A DNA stretch of 43,633 nt from Caballeronia sp. (GCF_028292365.1 NZ_JAQGMM010000537.1:1-43633), one strand, 5' to 3'. Shown: positions 24,864 to 34,288, numbered from the stretch's first letter. Program-made: numbers and translations. Notes: generated by a model not told the origin, from the sequence alone.

Positions 24864-25349
24864 CTACGCTTTGTAACCGATAGCACGTAACAGATCCTTA
24901 CGCCATTGAACGTCCTCCTCGTTTTCCACGCCGAGCGGCGGGAACCCATCAACCACACCCAGGATGCCGCGCCCCTGCTCTGTCTCGGCAACCAGAATCT
25001 GCGTGGGATTCGCCGTCGCACAGAATATCCGGCATACCTCCGGCACAGCCTTTATCGCATTCAGAACATTGACGGGGTAAAAGCCATCGCCGAGAAAAAT
25101 CACGAAGCTGTGGCCCGCACCGATGGCCGTGGCATTCCGGCACGCCAACTCGACCAGGTCGGCGTCGGTGCCAGACCGGCGCACAAGGCGCTTACCGGAC
25201 GCTTCACAAAAGGCCAAACCAAACTTGATACCCGGAACGGTACCGACCATTGCCTCGTGCAGATCCTCGACAGACTTGATGAAGTGGCTTTGCCCCAGGA
25301 TGAAGTTCGTCGCTTCGGGTTTGACGATTGTTACTGTAAGTACTTGCAT
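24864..25349 (-). CDS. Adenosine-specific kinase family protein
   Basis: The start at 25349 (MQVLTVTIVKPEATNFILGQ, after GCGAGG) gives 161 residues, the usual length for PF04008. Recognisable parts are HFIKSVEDLHEAMVGTVPG, KFGLAFCEASGKRLVRRSG, HSFVIFLGDGFYPVNVLNA and ETEQGRGILGVVDG. The family was named from structural work on an archaeal adenosine-binding protein; its kinase activity in bacteria is not well established. Pairing with an Ap4A-type enzyme suggests adenine-nucleotide salvage or signalling. Confidence 0.85.
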   Translation of the reverse strand: MQVLTVTIVKPEATNFILGQSHFIKSVEDLHEAMVGTVPGIKFGLAFCEASGKRLVRRSGTDADLVELACRNATAIGAGHSFVIFLGDGFYPVNVLNAIKAVPEVCRIFCATANPTQILVAETEQGRGILGVVDGFPPLGVENEEDVQWRKDLLRAIGYKA

Positions 25350-25587
25350 ATCGGACCTCGCTCTGTGCCGCCAGGAACACTGGGGGAGAAGCGGTTTTCG
25401 CCAGTAGGCGGGTATCAGTTCACCACGTTTCGCCGGACGACGACCGCCTTGACCATAAATCAAGCCTAGTACGAACCGGAGACGCATGCCTGAGCATTTC
25501 CTGCACTAGAATGGATTTTCACAGTGCCGGACAGTGCTGGTGAATCGTATCAGGCCGGCCAGGTGGATTCGTGTTGGAGAAGTGCAA

Positions 25588-25752
25588 ATGCCAACGTATC
25601 AATATCGTTGCGAGAAGTGTGGCCATTTGTTCGAGCACGCTGAACATCTCGCTGAACATGAGAGCGCCCATCCGCGTTGCCCGAAGTGCGCAAGTGAGAC
25701 GTGTCAGCACGTACCGACGCCATTTATCGCCAAAACGTCAAAAAAGAGCTGA
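25588..25752 (+). CDS. FmdB-type zinc ribbon protein
   Basis: The start at 25588 (MPTYQYRCEKCGHLFEHAEH) is preceded by GGAGAAG. At 54 residues it is a single zinc ribbon with two CxxC pairs (CEKC and CPKC) and a basic tail (KTSKKS). FmdB-family proteins are assumed regulatory; the exact role is unknown. It lies 108 bp upstream of the trehalose-6-phosphate synthase gene on the same strand. Confidence 0.85.
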   Translation: MPTYQYRCEKCGHLFEHAEHLAEHESAHPRCPKCASETCQHVPTPFIAKTSKKS

Positions 25753-25860
25753 GATCTGACCTCGCATCAATTCGTCCATGGAGTGGATGATTAACTGTCG
25801 GCGCTACCCCTTCGTGTCCGGGCGGTGAGTGCCGTGTGAACACACCAGCATAGGGACCTC

Positions 25861-27288
25861 ATGAGCCGTCTAGTCGTCGTTTCAAATCGCACTGCCGATC
25901 CTCGCAAGCCTGCAGCCGGCGGACTCGCTGTAGCGGTAAGGGAGAGCCTGCAACAGACCGGCGGGCTCTGGTTTGGCTGGAGTGGCAAGATACGCGAAGC
26001 TGCGGATACCGCAATAGCCGGCCAGAGCGAAGTTCATGTTCAAACGGCCGGCAACGTCACGCTTGCGACACTTGATCTGAGCCGGGAAGATCACGACACG
26101 TATTACCTGGGTTACGCCAACGATGTCTTGTGGCCGGTATTCCATTACCGGCTGGACCTGGCCAATTTCGACACGCGGTTCGCAGCGGGCTATCGCAGGG
26201 TCAACCAGTTATTCGCGCACAAGTTGCTGCCGCTGCTGAAGCCGGACGATCTCATCTGGGTTCACGACTATCAGTTGATCCCGCTCGCGGCCGAGTTGCG
26301 AGCCATGGGATGTACCAATCGTATCGGCTTCTTCCTGCATATTCCGATGCCGCCACCGCTGATCATGGCCGCGATTCCGGAACACGAATGGCTGATGCGC
26401 TCGCTCTTCGCCTACGATCTGGTGGGCTTCCAGAGCGAAGCCGACCTGACGCATTTTTCTCACTACGTCGAATCGGAAGCGCAGGCACAACGGTTGAGTC
26501 CGGATCGCCTTCGGGCATTCAATCGAACGCTGCGGGTCGGCGCCTACCCCATCGGCATCGACGTCGACGACTTCATTCGTCTTGCCGACTCGAAGGAAGG
26601 GCGCGACATGTTCGTCCGGATGCGAGAGGAGTATTCGCGGCGGCGTTTGCTGGTGGGCGTCGACCGGTTGGACTACTCGAAGGGGCTGCCACAACGCGTC
26701 CATGCTTTCCGCGAACTGCTGACCTTCTACCCGGAAAACCGCGATAGCGCGACGCTGATCCAGATCGCTTCCCCTAGCCGCGAGGACGTGGGTGCCTACG
26801 ACGATCTGCGGCGACAGATGGATAGCCTGTGCGGCGCGATTAATGGCGACTTCGGTGAACTGGACTGGATGCCGGTGCGCTACATCCATCGCAACGTGGC
26901 CCGTAAGCGTCTGCCGGGGCTCTATCGCGCGAGTCGAGTGGCGCTCGTCACGCCGTTGCGGGACGGCATGAATCTGGTCGCGAAAGAATTCGTCGCTGCA
27001 CAGGACTCTGCCGACCCGGGCATGCTGGTGCTCTCGCGTTTTGCCGGAGCCGCAGAGCAATTGAAGGAAGCGCTGCTCGTCAATCCCTACGACACGCAAG
27101 GCACGGCGCAGGCCATCCAGCGGGCGCTAACGATGTCGCTCGACGAGAGGATCAACCGGCATGAAGCTCTTCTTCAGCGAATCCGCAAGTTCGATGTGCA
27201 CTGGTGGAGTTCGACGTTTCTGCAAGCGTTGGAAGATTCCGAGCCGCAAGAAGTGGCGGCGAGCGGTATGCGCCGTGTATCTGGCTGA
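25861..27288 (+). CDS. otsA: Alpha,alpha-trehalose-phosphate synthase (UDP-forming)
   Basis: The 475-residue GT20 glucosyltransferase transfers glucose from UDP-glucose to glucose-6-phosphate, making trehalose-6-phosphate. Visible family blocks are [13 protein letters not shown] with GLWFGWSGK at the N-terminus; [24 protein letters not shown]; the nucleotide-sugar site [15 protein letters not shown] (Arg and Lys); and [18 protein letters not shown]. Size matches E. coli OtsA (474). No otsB phosphatase gene is beside it, so dephosphorylation must be encoded elsewhere or lost. Trehalose serves as osmo- and desiccation protectant, consistent with the other stress genes nearby. Confidence 0.95.
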   Translation: MSRLVVVSNRTADPRKPAAGGLAVAVRESLQQTGGLWFGWSGKIREAADTAIAGQSEVHVQTAGNVTLATLDLSREDHDTYYLGYANDVLWPVFHYRLDLANFDTRFAAGYRRVNQLFAHKLLPLLKPDDLIWVHDYQLIPLAAELRAMGCTNRIGFFLHIPMPPPLIMAAIPEHEWLMRSLFAYDLVGFQSEADLTHFSHYVESEAQAQRLSPDRLRAFNRTLRVGAYPIGIDVDDFIRLADSKEGRDMFVRMREEYSRRRLLVGVDRLDYSKGLPQRVHAFRELLTFYPENRDSATLIQIASPSREDVGAYDDLRRQMDSLCGAINGDFGELDWMPVRYIHRNVARKRLPGLYRASRVALVTPLRDGMNLVAKEFVAAQDSADPGMLVLSRFAGAAEQLKEALLVNPYDTQGTAQAIQRALTMSLDERINRHEALLQRIRKFDVHWWSSTFLQALEDSEPQEVAASGMRRVSG

Positions 27289-27327
27289 ACACCGTCCATC
27301 GCCAGGCGTCGTGCCCGGCGCAGATTC

Positions 27328-27459
27328 TCAACACCGGTCAGGCAATAGAATCCGCTCGTCCACCTGACAGATGTCAGCGTGGCCGCAAAAGGCCATCGTG
27401 ATCTCCAGTTCCTTCGGGATGATCTGCAGGCACTGGGTGACACCAGCCTCTCCCATTGC
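27328..27459 (-). pseudogene. C-terminal scrap of FMN-dependent alpha-hydroxy-acid dehydrogenase
   Basis: About 43 residues (GEAGVTQCLQIIPKELEITM, then AFCGHADICQVDERILLP) to a stop at 27328 match the C-terminal end of the LldD/glycolate oxidase family. The FMN-binding barrel is absent. The scrap ends abruptly at the junction with an integrase fragment on the other strand. Confidence 0.7.
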
Positions 27460-27550
27460 CGAACTGCGCAAGCCGCTCTCCTCGCTTACGCATGAAGACC
27501 TGCTCATCTATCGGTGGCTTCTGGCGGATCCGCAGCCCGCGCAGCCGTAG
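27450..27550 (+). pseudogene. Fragment of a tyrosine-type integrase
   Basis: About 30 residues (ELRKPLSSLTHEDLLIYRWL, then LADPQPAQP) match the N-terminal SAM-like domain of Burkholderiaceae site-specific integrases. Nothing of the catalytic domain remains. The frame is cut where the ISKra4-type element begins, 2-3 bases after the stop. Confidence 0.6.
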
Positions 27551-27552
27551 AC

Positions 27553-28372
27553 GAGAGTGAACCAAACCGTGGGAGGTCAATTCACGCGCGCTCGGCGCGC
27601 ACTCGGCGAGTTTGCAGCTGCAGAAGTCTTGGTCAACACGGCAAGTTTCTTAACCGAGAATTCTTCGTTGAGAACAGCAACTCTGACCTGTGCCAGACAG
27701 TGCGCTCCCTCGTCCGTCCATCGCATTTGTTGCTTCTTCGCCATGCGATGGCTGACCACCAGGTTCACCACGGACTCGGCAATGCTGCTGCTGATCGGTA
27801 GCCCCTTGTGATAGCGCATGCCATATTTCACGAGCGTACCGGCGTTGTTCTCGATGTAGAAGGACAGGCGGCGCAGGTTCCAGTACAACGTCGAGTGCTC
27901 ATAGCCTTCCTTCGCCAACAGCGTGGCATCCAGGGCCTTGATGCGGGACACCCATTGCCGGCCCTTTCCATGCCAAACCAGCCACTTGGCGTGATCGATC
28001 TCTGTCTCTACAGCGATTCGCTCGTGGGGCTCCATCGTCTGGCTTCCTAAAACCGAGTTCTGGGCAGCCTTGAACTTCATCGCGATGTGAAACCAGTCCA
28101 GGATCCTTCCCCTGGCGAGCTGGCTGCCGTCCACAGCCTTGCCGAATTCGCCAGCGTCATCGCTGATCACGGTGACTCGCTCGTCTCCGATCGGTTGGCA
28201 ACGTTGCCAGCGTAGCTGATACGGCCAGCGTGCCGGGCGGGCTCGCTGGGCTCTTTTCGTTAGAAACTTCGCAGATTCCAAGCGTCGTATCCCATCGGGT
28301 ACTGCGCCGTCACGCCGTCTATGACGGCGGTCAAGTTAACGGAAATGGCCTCCCACGGTTTGGTTCACTCTC
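27553..28372 (-). mobile_element. Internally deleted ISKra4-family element
   Basis: Perfect inverted ends GAGAGTGAACCAAACCGTGG (27553-27572, continuing AGG) and the complement at 28349-28372 bound an 820-bp element. That is far shorter than a full ISKra4-family element because only the C-terminal half of the transposase is present. The right end lies 32 bp from the dhaK stop. No target duplication is evident. Confidence 0.8.
27577..28281 (-). pseudogene. Truncated ISKra4-family transposase
   Basis: The 234-codon frame has the catalytic C-terminal half only: VTVISDDAGEFGKAVDG, LDWFHIAMKFKAAQNSVLGS, SSSIAESVVNLVVSHRMAKK and QQMRWTDEGAHCLAQVRVAV. A full protein is about 450 residues. The nominal start is a TTG inside a frame that continues upstream without an ATG, so the N-terminal half was deleted. 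It could be mobilised only by a complete copy elsewhere. Confidence 0.8.
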
Positions 28373-28404
28373 CCTGCCCCTCTCGCCGTGTTCCGCGACG
28401 CGCC

Positions 28405-29394
28405 CTACCTCCCCCATCTCAACGCCGCCGTATGCACCGCACTATCCCAATGCGTTTTCATCTCTTCATCGAGAACACAGAGCGTGATTGACGCTCCCGC
28501 CATCTCAAGCGACGTCGTCAACGCGCCGACCAGCACGCGCCCGATCCTCAGCCCACGCTCGCCAAGCCACACTCGCGTAGAGTTGAACAACAGATAGAGC
28601 TCCCCAAGCGGCGTTCCACCCAGCCCATTAACCAGCACAAGCAATTCCGCACCCCCCTCCGGCTTCAAATCATCAACAATCGCACTCAACAACTCCGCCA
28701 CGATCGCATCGGCCGGCGCCAACTTCGCCCGTCGCCTGCCCGGCTCGCCGTGAATACCCACCCCCACTTCAATCTCATCGTCGCCGATCTTGAACGTACG
28801 CGTGCCCGCCGCCGGCACGACGCAGCTCGTGAACGCAACGCCCATCGACGCGGTGTGCTTGTTAATACGATCCCCAAACGCCTTGCACTGCTCAAGACTC
28901 GCACCACTTTCCGCCATGCTGCCAACCAGTTTCTCGACAATCACCGTTCCCGCTACCCCCCTGCGCCCGGTCGTATAACTCGAATCCTCGACCGCGACAT
29001 CATCGTTGATCAGCACGATCGCGTTCTGCACCTCGGACATCTCGGAGGCCATCTCGAAGTTCATCACATCGCCCGAGTAGTTCTTCACGATGAAGAGGAC
29101 GCCCGGACCGGTATCGACTGCCATGGCGGCGGCCATCATCTGGTCCGGCGTCGGCGACGTAAAGATCTGCCCCGGGCACGCGGCATCAAGCATGCCGTAG
29201 CCGACAAAACCACTATGCAAAGGCTCATGCCCCGACCCGCCACCCGACAGCAGCGCCACCTTCCCGGGCGTCAGCACCTTGCGACGCACGAACAAAGGCT
29301 CGTTGTTCAGGACGACGAGGTCGGCATGCGCGGTGGCGAATCCCGCCAGGCTTTCGGCAAGAAAATCGTCGACGTGATTGATGAACTTCTTCAT
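28405..29394 (-). CDS. dhaK: Dihydroxyacetone kinase, DhaK subunit
   Basis: The start at 29394 (MKKFINHVDDFLAESLAGFA, after AAGGAG) gives 329 residues. Substrate-binding residues known for E. coli DhaK line up: H56 in GGGSGHEPLHSGF, D109 in VKNYSGDV, and H215 in GVGIHGEPG, the His that forms the covalent hemiaminal with the ketone. DhaK binds dihydroxyacetone; DhaL supplies ATP/ADP. The subunits are separate genes here but no DhaM phosphotransfer gene is present, which raises the question of the phosphate donor. Last gene of the operon; a transposon end lies 32 bp further on. Confidence 0.9.
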   Translation of the reverse strand: MKKFINHVDDFLAESLAGFATAHADLVVLNNEPLFVRRKVLTPGKVALLSGGGSGHEPLHSGFVGYGMLDAACPGQIFTSPTPDQMMAAAMAVDTGPGVLFIVKNYSGDVMNFEMASEMSEVQNAIVLINDDVAVEDSSYTTGRRGVAGTVIVEKLVGSMAESGASLEQCKAFGDRINKHTASMGVAFTSCVVPAAGTRTFKIGDDEIEVGVGIHGEPGRRRAKLAPADAIVAELLSAIVDDLKPEGGAELLVLVNGLGGTPLGELYLLFNSTRVWLGERGLRIGRVLVGALTTSLEMAGASITLCVLDEEMKTHWDSAVHTAALRWGR

Positions 29395-29407
29395 GGCCTG
29401 TGCTCCT

Positions 29408-30040
29408 TCACTTGATGTGTTGCGCGAGATGCGCGCACACCGCCGCAATCATGAGCTCGCTGGAACGCGCGCCCGGATCAATATGGCCGCGCGAACGCTC
29501 GCCGAGAAACGACGCCCGTCCTTTGGTCGCGAGCATGTCGCGGGTGGCAAGCATCTGCGTTTGCGCCACGCGCGGCAGCTCGTCGAGGACCGCTTGCGCG
29601 GACGCGCCCGCGGCCGCCAGTTCCCTGAAACGATTTGCGACCGGGATCAGCACGTCCATCATCGTCTTGCTGCCCACGCCCGTCTTGCCCCGCTGGCCGA
29701 CCGCATCCACGCCCGCGGCAAAGATGACGGCAAACCCGGGCACGTCCATCCCCTGCCCCTTCGCGCACTTAGACATGCCGCTCAACAATGAATAAAACAG
29801 CGGTCCCGACGATCCTCCGACTGTCGATAACACTTTGGCCGCCACCGCATCGAGCGACGGCCCGAACGCAGCGGCTTCGATGTCACCGCGGGCGGCGAGC
29901 AGCGCCTCCATGCCGCGCAGCAGGTTGAAGATGTGGTCGCCATCGCCGATCTGCTGATCGAGCAACGCGATCTCGTCCATGTTTTGCTTGAGCGTTGCAT
30001 GCGCGGCTTCGATGCACGCCATGACCGTCTTGCCGTTCAT
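29408..30040 (-). CDS. dhaL: Dihydroxyacetone kinase, DhaL nucleotide-binding subunit
   Basis: The 210-residue all-alpha subunit has the Mg-binding aspartates in LLDQQIGDGDHIF (D28, D33, D35). The usual Gly after the motif His is Ile, a mild deviation. Further family blocks are GGSSGPLFYSLLSG and GVGSKTMMDVLIP. It transfers phosphate from a bound nucleotide to substrate on DhaK. The start ATG overlaps the stop of the upstream ATPase gene (ATGA), and dhaK follows after 13 bp. Confidence 0.9.
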   Translation of the reverse strand: MNGKTVMACIEAAHATLKQNMDEIALLDQQIGDGDHIFNLLRGMEALLAARGDIEAAAFGPSLDAVAAKVLSTVGGSSGPLFYSLLSGMSKCAKGQGMDVPGFAVIFAAGVDAVGQRGKTGVGSKTMMDVLIPVANRFRELAAAGASAQAVLDELPRVAQTQMLATRDMLATKGRASFLGERSRGHIDPGARSSELMIAAVCAHLAQHIK

Positions 30041-31074
30041 GTCGGGATCCTCCTGCCGTCGGCGCGAAAATAGAGAAGACTGCGCGCGGGCAGCGACACG
30101 CCGACCGATTGCCCCGCGTTGAAATTGCGTTCCGTTACGGTCGTCGCGACCACGGCCGTGCCGTTGCGATCCAGAATCAGCAGATGACGCAGCGGCGAGT
30201 ATTCGAGCACCTTCACGTCCATCACATTGCGCTCGCTATGCCCGCCTGACTCGCCTGTTTCCGCGACAACAATATCCTCCGGGCGTATCGCAACGGTCGC
30301 GGTGCCTGCCGGCATGACCGTCGGATCGAAGAGCGTCGGCGGCAGCAGGTTGATCGGCGGCGAACCGAGACGCCGCGCCGCGCTCACGCATGCAGGATTG
30401 CCATAGACCTCGCGCGGCGTGCCGAGCTGCACGAGCCGCCCATGTTCAAGAATGCCGATGCGATCCGCGAGCGTGGTCGCTTCCACCTGATCGTGCGTGA
30501 CATACACAATAGTCGCGCCGATATTCCGGTGCAGGCGCTTCAGTTCGATCCGCAGTTCCTCGCGCAGCTTGGCATCGAGCGATGACAGCGGCTCGTCCAT
30601 CAGGAACACGCGCGGCTCGCGAACCAGCGCGCGCCCGATCGCCACTCGCTGCATCTCGCCGCCCGACAGATGCGTCGCCATGTTGGCAAGCTTCGATTCC
30701 ATGTGCAGCATCGCGGCAACCGTCTGCACGCGCGCGCGTACATCGGCCTCGCTGATGCGACGGCGCGGCGAACGCAGCGGGAACGCGAGGTTGTCGAATA
30801 CCGTCAGGTGCGGATAAAGAGAGTACTGCTGGAAGATGAACGCGACATCGCGATCGGACGGATGGACGTTGGTTGCCAACTTTCCGTCGATCAGGACATC
30901 GCCGGTATCGGGTTTTTCCAGGCCCGCGATCAGGCGCAAGGTCGTGGTTTTTCCTGCGCCGCTCGGTCCAAGCAGCACGACGAATTCCCCGTCCTTTACG
31001 TCAATCGACAGCTCGTCCACCGCCAAGGTCGCGCCAAAATGCTTCGAGACGTTTTGTAGTTGCACCTCAGCCAT
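30037..31074 (-). CDS. ABC transporter ATP-binding protein (MalK/UgpC-like), second
   Basis: The start at 31074 (MAEVQLQNVSKHFGATLAV) has GGAG 7 bases upstream, giving 345 residues. Walker A is GPSGAGKTT, signature LSGGEMQRVAIGRA, Walker B VFLMDEPLSSLDA, and switch His VTHDQVEA. The C-terminal TOBE-like regulatory part (AIRPEDIVV) is typical of sugar importers. It overlaps the upstream ATPase gene by 8 bases and should form a heterodimer with it, powering the two permeases. Confidence 0.92.
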   Translation of the reverse strand: MAEVQLQNVSKHFGATLAVDELSIDVKDGEFVVLLGPSGAGKTTTLRLIAGLEKPDTGDVLIDGKLATNVHPSDRDVAFIFQQYSLYPHLTVFDNLAFPLRSPRRRISEADVRARVQTVAAMLHMESKLANMATHLSGGEMQRVAIGRALVREPRVFLMDEPLSSLDAKLREELRIELKRLHRNIGATIVYVTHDQVEATTLADRIGILEHGRLVQLGTPREVYGNPACVSAARRLGSPPINLLPPTLFDPTVMPAGTATVAIRPEDIVVAETGESGGHSERNVMDVKVLEYSPLRHLLILDRNGTAVVATTVTERNFNAGQSVGVSLPARSLLYFRADGRRIPT

Positions 31075-32170
31075 GAACATCTCCCGTTTCCGCGCTCGCC
31101 AGCTCGGTCGCCGGAAGCCTGCGACCCGACACCGCGTCATAGAGCAACGCGCGCTCCTTGCGAAACGACAGCCCGACCGGCGATCCGGCAGCGAGCCTCA
31201 CCTCCTTGCCCACGCGCGCCCGCACGATGCCCGCAGCCGTTTCTATCATCAGCACCTGGTGGGAGCCCAGGAACTCGTCGGCGATCACCTTGCCGCGCAG
31301 CGCCCCGTGTTCATCGACGACAACATGCTCCGGGCGAATGCCCAGCAGCACGCTCGTGGCCGCAGCGTCGCAATGCGGCACCGTAATCGTCGCGCCATGC
31401 ACCTGTACTTGCGTCGCACCAGCGGCGACGGGTCCGTCGACGGGCAGGAAATTCATCGGCGGACTGCCGATAAAGTTGCCGACAAACACCGTCGCCGGAA
31501 AATGATATATCTCGTGCGGCGCACCCGCTTGCAGCACCTCGCCCTGATTCATCACGACGATATCGTCGGCCATTGCCATCGCTTCGCTCTGGTCGTGCGT
31601 GACGTAGACGGTGGTCGCATTGAGCTGGTCGTGAAGTTTGCGCAATTCGAGGCACATCAGTTCGCGGAAGTCGGCATCGAGCGTGCCGAGCGGCTCATCC
31701 ATCAGGAACGCCTTCGGCTGGCGAACAATGGCACGGCCCAACGCCACGCGCTGACGGTCGCCACCGGAAAGGCCGCCGGTCTTCCGGTCGAGTATCTCTT
31801 CAATGCGCAGCATGCGCGCCGCCGCATCCACCCGCGCCGTGATCTCGCGGCGCGGCACATGCTCGTTCTTCAGCGGAAACGCAATGTTGTTGCGCACCGT
31901 CATATGCGGATACAACGCGAACATCTGGAACACGAAGGCAATGTCGCGCTGGCGTGCGCGCAGCGCCGTAACGTCCTCGCCGTCTATCAGTATCTGGCCT
32001 GAAGTAGGCAGCTCCAGCCCGGCGATCATGCGCAACGTGGTTGTCTTGCCGCAGCCCGACGGACCGAGCAGCACGACGAAACGCCCGGCGCCCACGACGA
32101 GATCCGTGTTGCGCACCGCGACGAAATCGTCGAAGCGTTTGTGCAGGTTGACGAGCGTGATGGCGGACAT
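31067..32170 (-). CDS. ABC transporter ATP-binding protein (MalK/UgpC-like), first
   Basis: This 367-residue ATPase has Walker A GPSGCGKTT, signature LSGGDRQRVALGRA, Walker B AFLMDEPLGTLDA, His in VTHDQSEA, and a C-terminal domain with GIRPEHVVV. Operons with two distinct MalK-like ATPases, two permeases and one binding protein are known for polyol importers such as the glycerol system GlpSTPQV. The start lies 3 bases after the stop of the small membrane-protein gene. Confidence 0.92.
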   Translation of the reverse strand: MSAITLVNLHKRFDDFVAVRNTDLVVGAGRFVVLLGPSGCGKTTTLRMIAGLELPTSGQILIDGEDVTALRARQRDIAFVFQMFALYPHMTVRNNIAFPLKNEHVPRREITARVDAAARMLRIEEILDRKTGGLSGGDRQRVALGRAIVRQPKAFLMDEPLGTLDADFRELMCLELRKLHDQLNATTVYVTHDQSEAMAMADDIVVMNQGEVLQAGAPHEIYHFPATVFVGNFIGSPPMNFLPVDGPVAAGATQVQVHGATITVPHCDAAATSVLLGIRPEHVVVDEHGALRGKVIADEFLGSHQVLMIETAAGIVRARVGKEVRLAAGSPVGLSFRKERALLYDAVSGRRLPATELASAETGDVHG

Positions 32171-32173
32171 GGA

Positions 32174-32368
32174 TCAGCCCGGAAAATGGCTGGTGACGAG
32201 GAACGCCAGCGCGCCGGCGAGGATCACGGGAAACGACCACGTGAAGAGCGCAAGCGAAAACGGTTGCACGAGCATCGCGATGCCGGCGCCGATCACGACG
32301 GTCGCCGCGATTTCGCTATGGCCGCGTCGCAGGAAACGCTCGCGCGGCGCGACAAGTTGACGTTTCAT
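32174..32368 (-). CDS. Small inner membrane protein of the ABC operon
   Basis: This 64-residue protein has a basic N-terminus and two close hydrophobic segments (AATVVIGAGIAMLVQPFS and WSFPVILAGALAFLVTS). It starts in a 4-base ATGA overlap with the permease gene, so it is translated with the transporter. Several polyol ABC operons carry a small membrane protein at this place; its role is unknown. The overlap makes it a real gene despite its size. Confidence 0.75.
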   Translation of the reverse strand: MKRQLVAPRERFLRRGHSEIAATVVIGAGIAMLVQPFSLALFTWSFPVILAGALAFLVTSHFPG

Positions 32369-33318
32369 TTGCGTACCGCTCCGAAGGTGATGCCGCGCAA
32401 CAGGTGCTTGCGAAGCACGACGGTGAAAAAGAGGATCGGCAGGACGAACAGCGTCGTGGCCGCGGCAACGGCCGGCCAGTCCTGCCCGCCCTCACCGATG
32501 ATGAATGGTATGAACGGCGGCATGGTCTGCGCGTCGCCGCTCGTCAGGAGCGACGCGAACGCGTACTCGTTCCACGCGAAGATCAGGCAGAAGATCGCAG
32601 TGGCGGCGATCCCGGTAATGGCCTGGGGCAGCACGACCTTCACGAACGCATGCAGTCGCGTATAGCCATCGACGAGCGCGGCTTCCTCGTACTCGCGCGG
32701 TATCTCGTCCATGAAGCCCTTCAGCAGCCACACGGCGAGCGAAACGTTGACTGCCGTATAGAGCACGATCATGCCGACATAGCTATCGCTCAAACCCAGC
32801 GCGCGATACATCAGGTAGATAGGAATTGCGACCGCGATGGGCGGCATCATGCGCGTGGAGAGAATAAAGAACAGCAGGTCATCCGCCAGCGGCACTTTGA
32901 AGCGCGAGAACGCGTAGGCCGCGAGCGTACCGAGAAACACGGCGAGAAAGGTCGAGCCGAAGCCGATCACCAGCGAATTGACGAAGCGCGGCAACACCTT
33001 CGATGCCCCCGCGATCACCATGCCGCGCTTGCGCACATCGCGTTCATACCACGTCGTCGCAGGCGGCAGGCTCGCGATAAATTCGGGTGTCTGCCGAGAG
33101 TGGATCGTAAAGAGATTGACGTAGCCTTCGAGCGACGGCTGAAACAGCACGACCGGCGGATACGCAATCGCATCCTCCTGCGTCTTGAAGCTCGTCATGA
33201 AGATCCACGCTATGGGCAAGGTCGTCACGAGCGCATACACGATCACGACCATGGCCGCGAAGGTCTTGCCGCGAGGCGACGCGGCCACCACCGAATGAGC
33301 ATTGCCGGGCGGTTTCAT
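32365..33318 (-). CDS. ABC transporter permease (MalG-like)
   Basis: The start at 33318 (MKPPGNAHSVVAASPRGK) overlaps the stop of the upstream permease (ATGA), giving 317 residues. Six TM segments are predicted. The cytoplasmic coupling loop is EEAALVDGYTRLHAFVKVVL (EAA motif), which contacts the ATPase. A periplasmic insertion of about 60 residues follows TM1 (SFKTQEDAIAYPP onward). Forms the channel with the MalF-like permease. Confidence 0.9.
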   Translation of the reverse strand: MKPPGNAHSVVAASPRGKTFAAMVVIVYALVTTLPIAWIFMTSFKTQEDAIAYPPVVLFQPSLEGYVNLFTIHSRQTPEFIASLPPATTWYERDVRKRGMVIAGASKVLPRFVNSLVIGFGSTFLAVFLGTLAAYAFSRFKVPLADDLLFFILSTRMMPPIAVAIPIYLMYRALGLSDSYVGMIVLYTAVNVSLAVWLLKGFMDEIPREYEEAALVDGYTRLHAFVKVVLPQAITGIAATAIFCLIFAWNEYAFASLLTSGDAQTMPPFIPFIIGEGGQDWPAVAAATTLFVLPILFFTVVLRKHLLRGITFGAVRK

Positions 33319-34271
33319 CGCTGTTTGATCCGGTTGAGCGCCTTGATATAGATGTTCGCTGCGCCGAACACCGTGACGAAGAGAATGATCGCAAGCGCCG
33401 ACGAATAACCGGTCTGCCACTTTTCGAACGCGGCGCGCTTGAGCGTGATCGAAACGGTCTCCGTGACCGAGCCCGGACCGCCGGACGTCAGCAGGTTCAC
33501 CATATCGAACATCTTGAAGTTTTCGATGCCGCGAAACAGCACGGCCAGCATCAGGAACGGCATGGTCATGGGCAGCGTGATCGACCAGAACTGGCGCCAG
33601 GGTGTCGCGCGATCCACTTCCGCGGCCTCATAGATATAGTCGGGAATCGAGCGCAGTCCCGCGAGGCAAATCAGCATCACATAGGGCGTCCACATCCAGG
33701 TATCGACCATGACGATGGTCCACGGCGCGAGCGGCACGTCGCCGATCATCTGGAACGAGGCCGGTGAAATGCCGGTGACAAGGCTGACTACATCGTTGAA
33801 CAAGCCCGTCTGCGGCTGAAGCAGAAAGGTCCAGAAATTGCCGACGACCGCAGGCGACAGCATCATCGGCAAGAGGATCAGGGTCGTCCAGAAGCTGTGG
33901 CCGCGGAATTGCCGGTTGATCAGGAGCGCAAGGCCGAAGCCAAGCAACACTTCGAGGCTCACCGACCAGAACACGAAACGCGCGGTGACCTGCATGGCGT
34001 ACCAGATGTCCTCGTCGGTCAGGATATCGATGTAGTTGTCGATGCCAATGAACCGTGCCGGCACGCTCGGCATGTTCGACTTGAAATTCGTGAACGACAG
34101 TCGCAACGCCCAGATCAACGGGAAAATATTGATCGCGAGCAATAGCAGGATGGTCGGAAGAATGAAGAGCCATGCAATGGTGCGATCCGACAGGCCGCGC
34201 AAGCTGCCGCCGCTGCGCGTCCCTCGCCCGGACTCCAGCTCCTGCGAAACAAAAGGCTTGTCTGCCAGCAT
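33315..34271 (-). CDS. ABC transporter permease (MalF-like)
   Basis: The start at 34271 (MLADKPFVSQELESGRG, after GGAGGCGGGC) gives 318 residues. Six TM segments start with IAWLFILPTILLLLAINIFP. The EAA coupling loop is EAAEVDRATPWRQFWSITLP. It lies 66 bp after the binding-protein gene, with a hairpin in the gap. Confidence 0.9.
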   Translation of the reverse strand: MLADKPFVSQELESGRGTRSGGSLRGLSDRTIAWLFILPTILLLLAINIFPLIWALRLSFTNFKSNMPSVPARFIGIDNYIDILTDEDIWYAMQVTARFVFWSVSLEVLLGFGLALLINRQFRGHSFWTTLILLPMMLSPAVVGNFWTFLLQPQTGLFNDVVSLVTGISPASFQMIGDVPLAPWTIVMVDTWMWTPYVMLICLAGLRSIPDYIYEAAEVDRATPWRQFWSITLPMTMPFLMLAVLFRGIENFKMFDMVNLLTSGGPGSVTETVSITLKRAAFEKWQTGYSSALAIILFVTVFGAANIYIKALNRIKQR

Positions 34272-34288
34272 GCCCGCCTCCTCGTGGC

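Noticed and set aside
30836-32002. 388-codon plus-strand frame over the ABC ATPase genes
   Set aside because: Antisense to genes with complete Walker and signature motifs; composition artefact.
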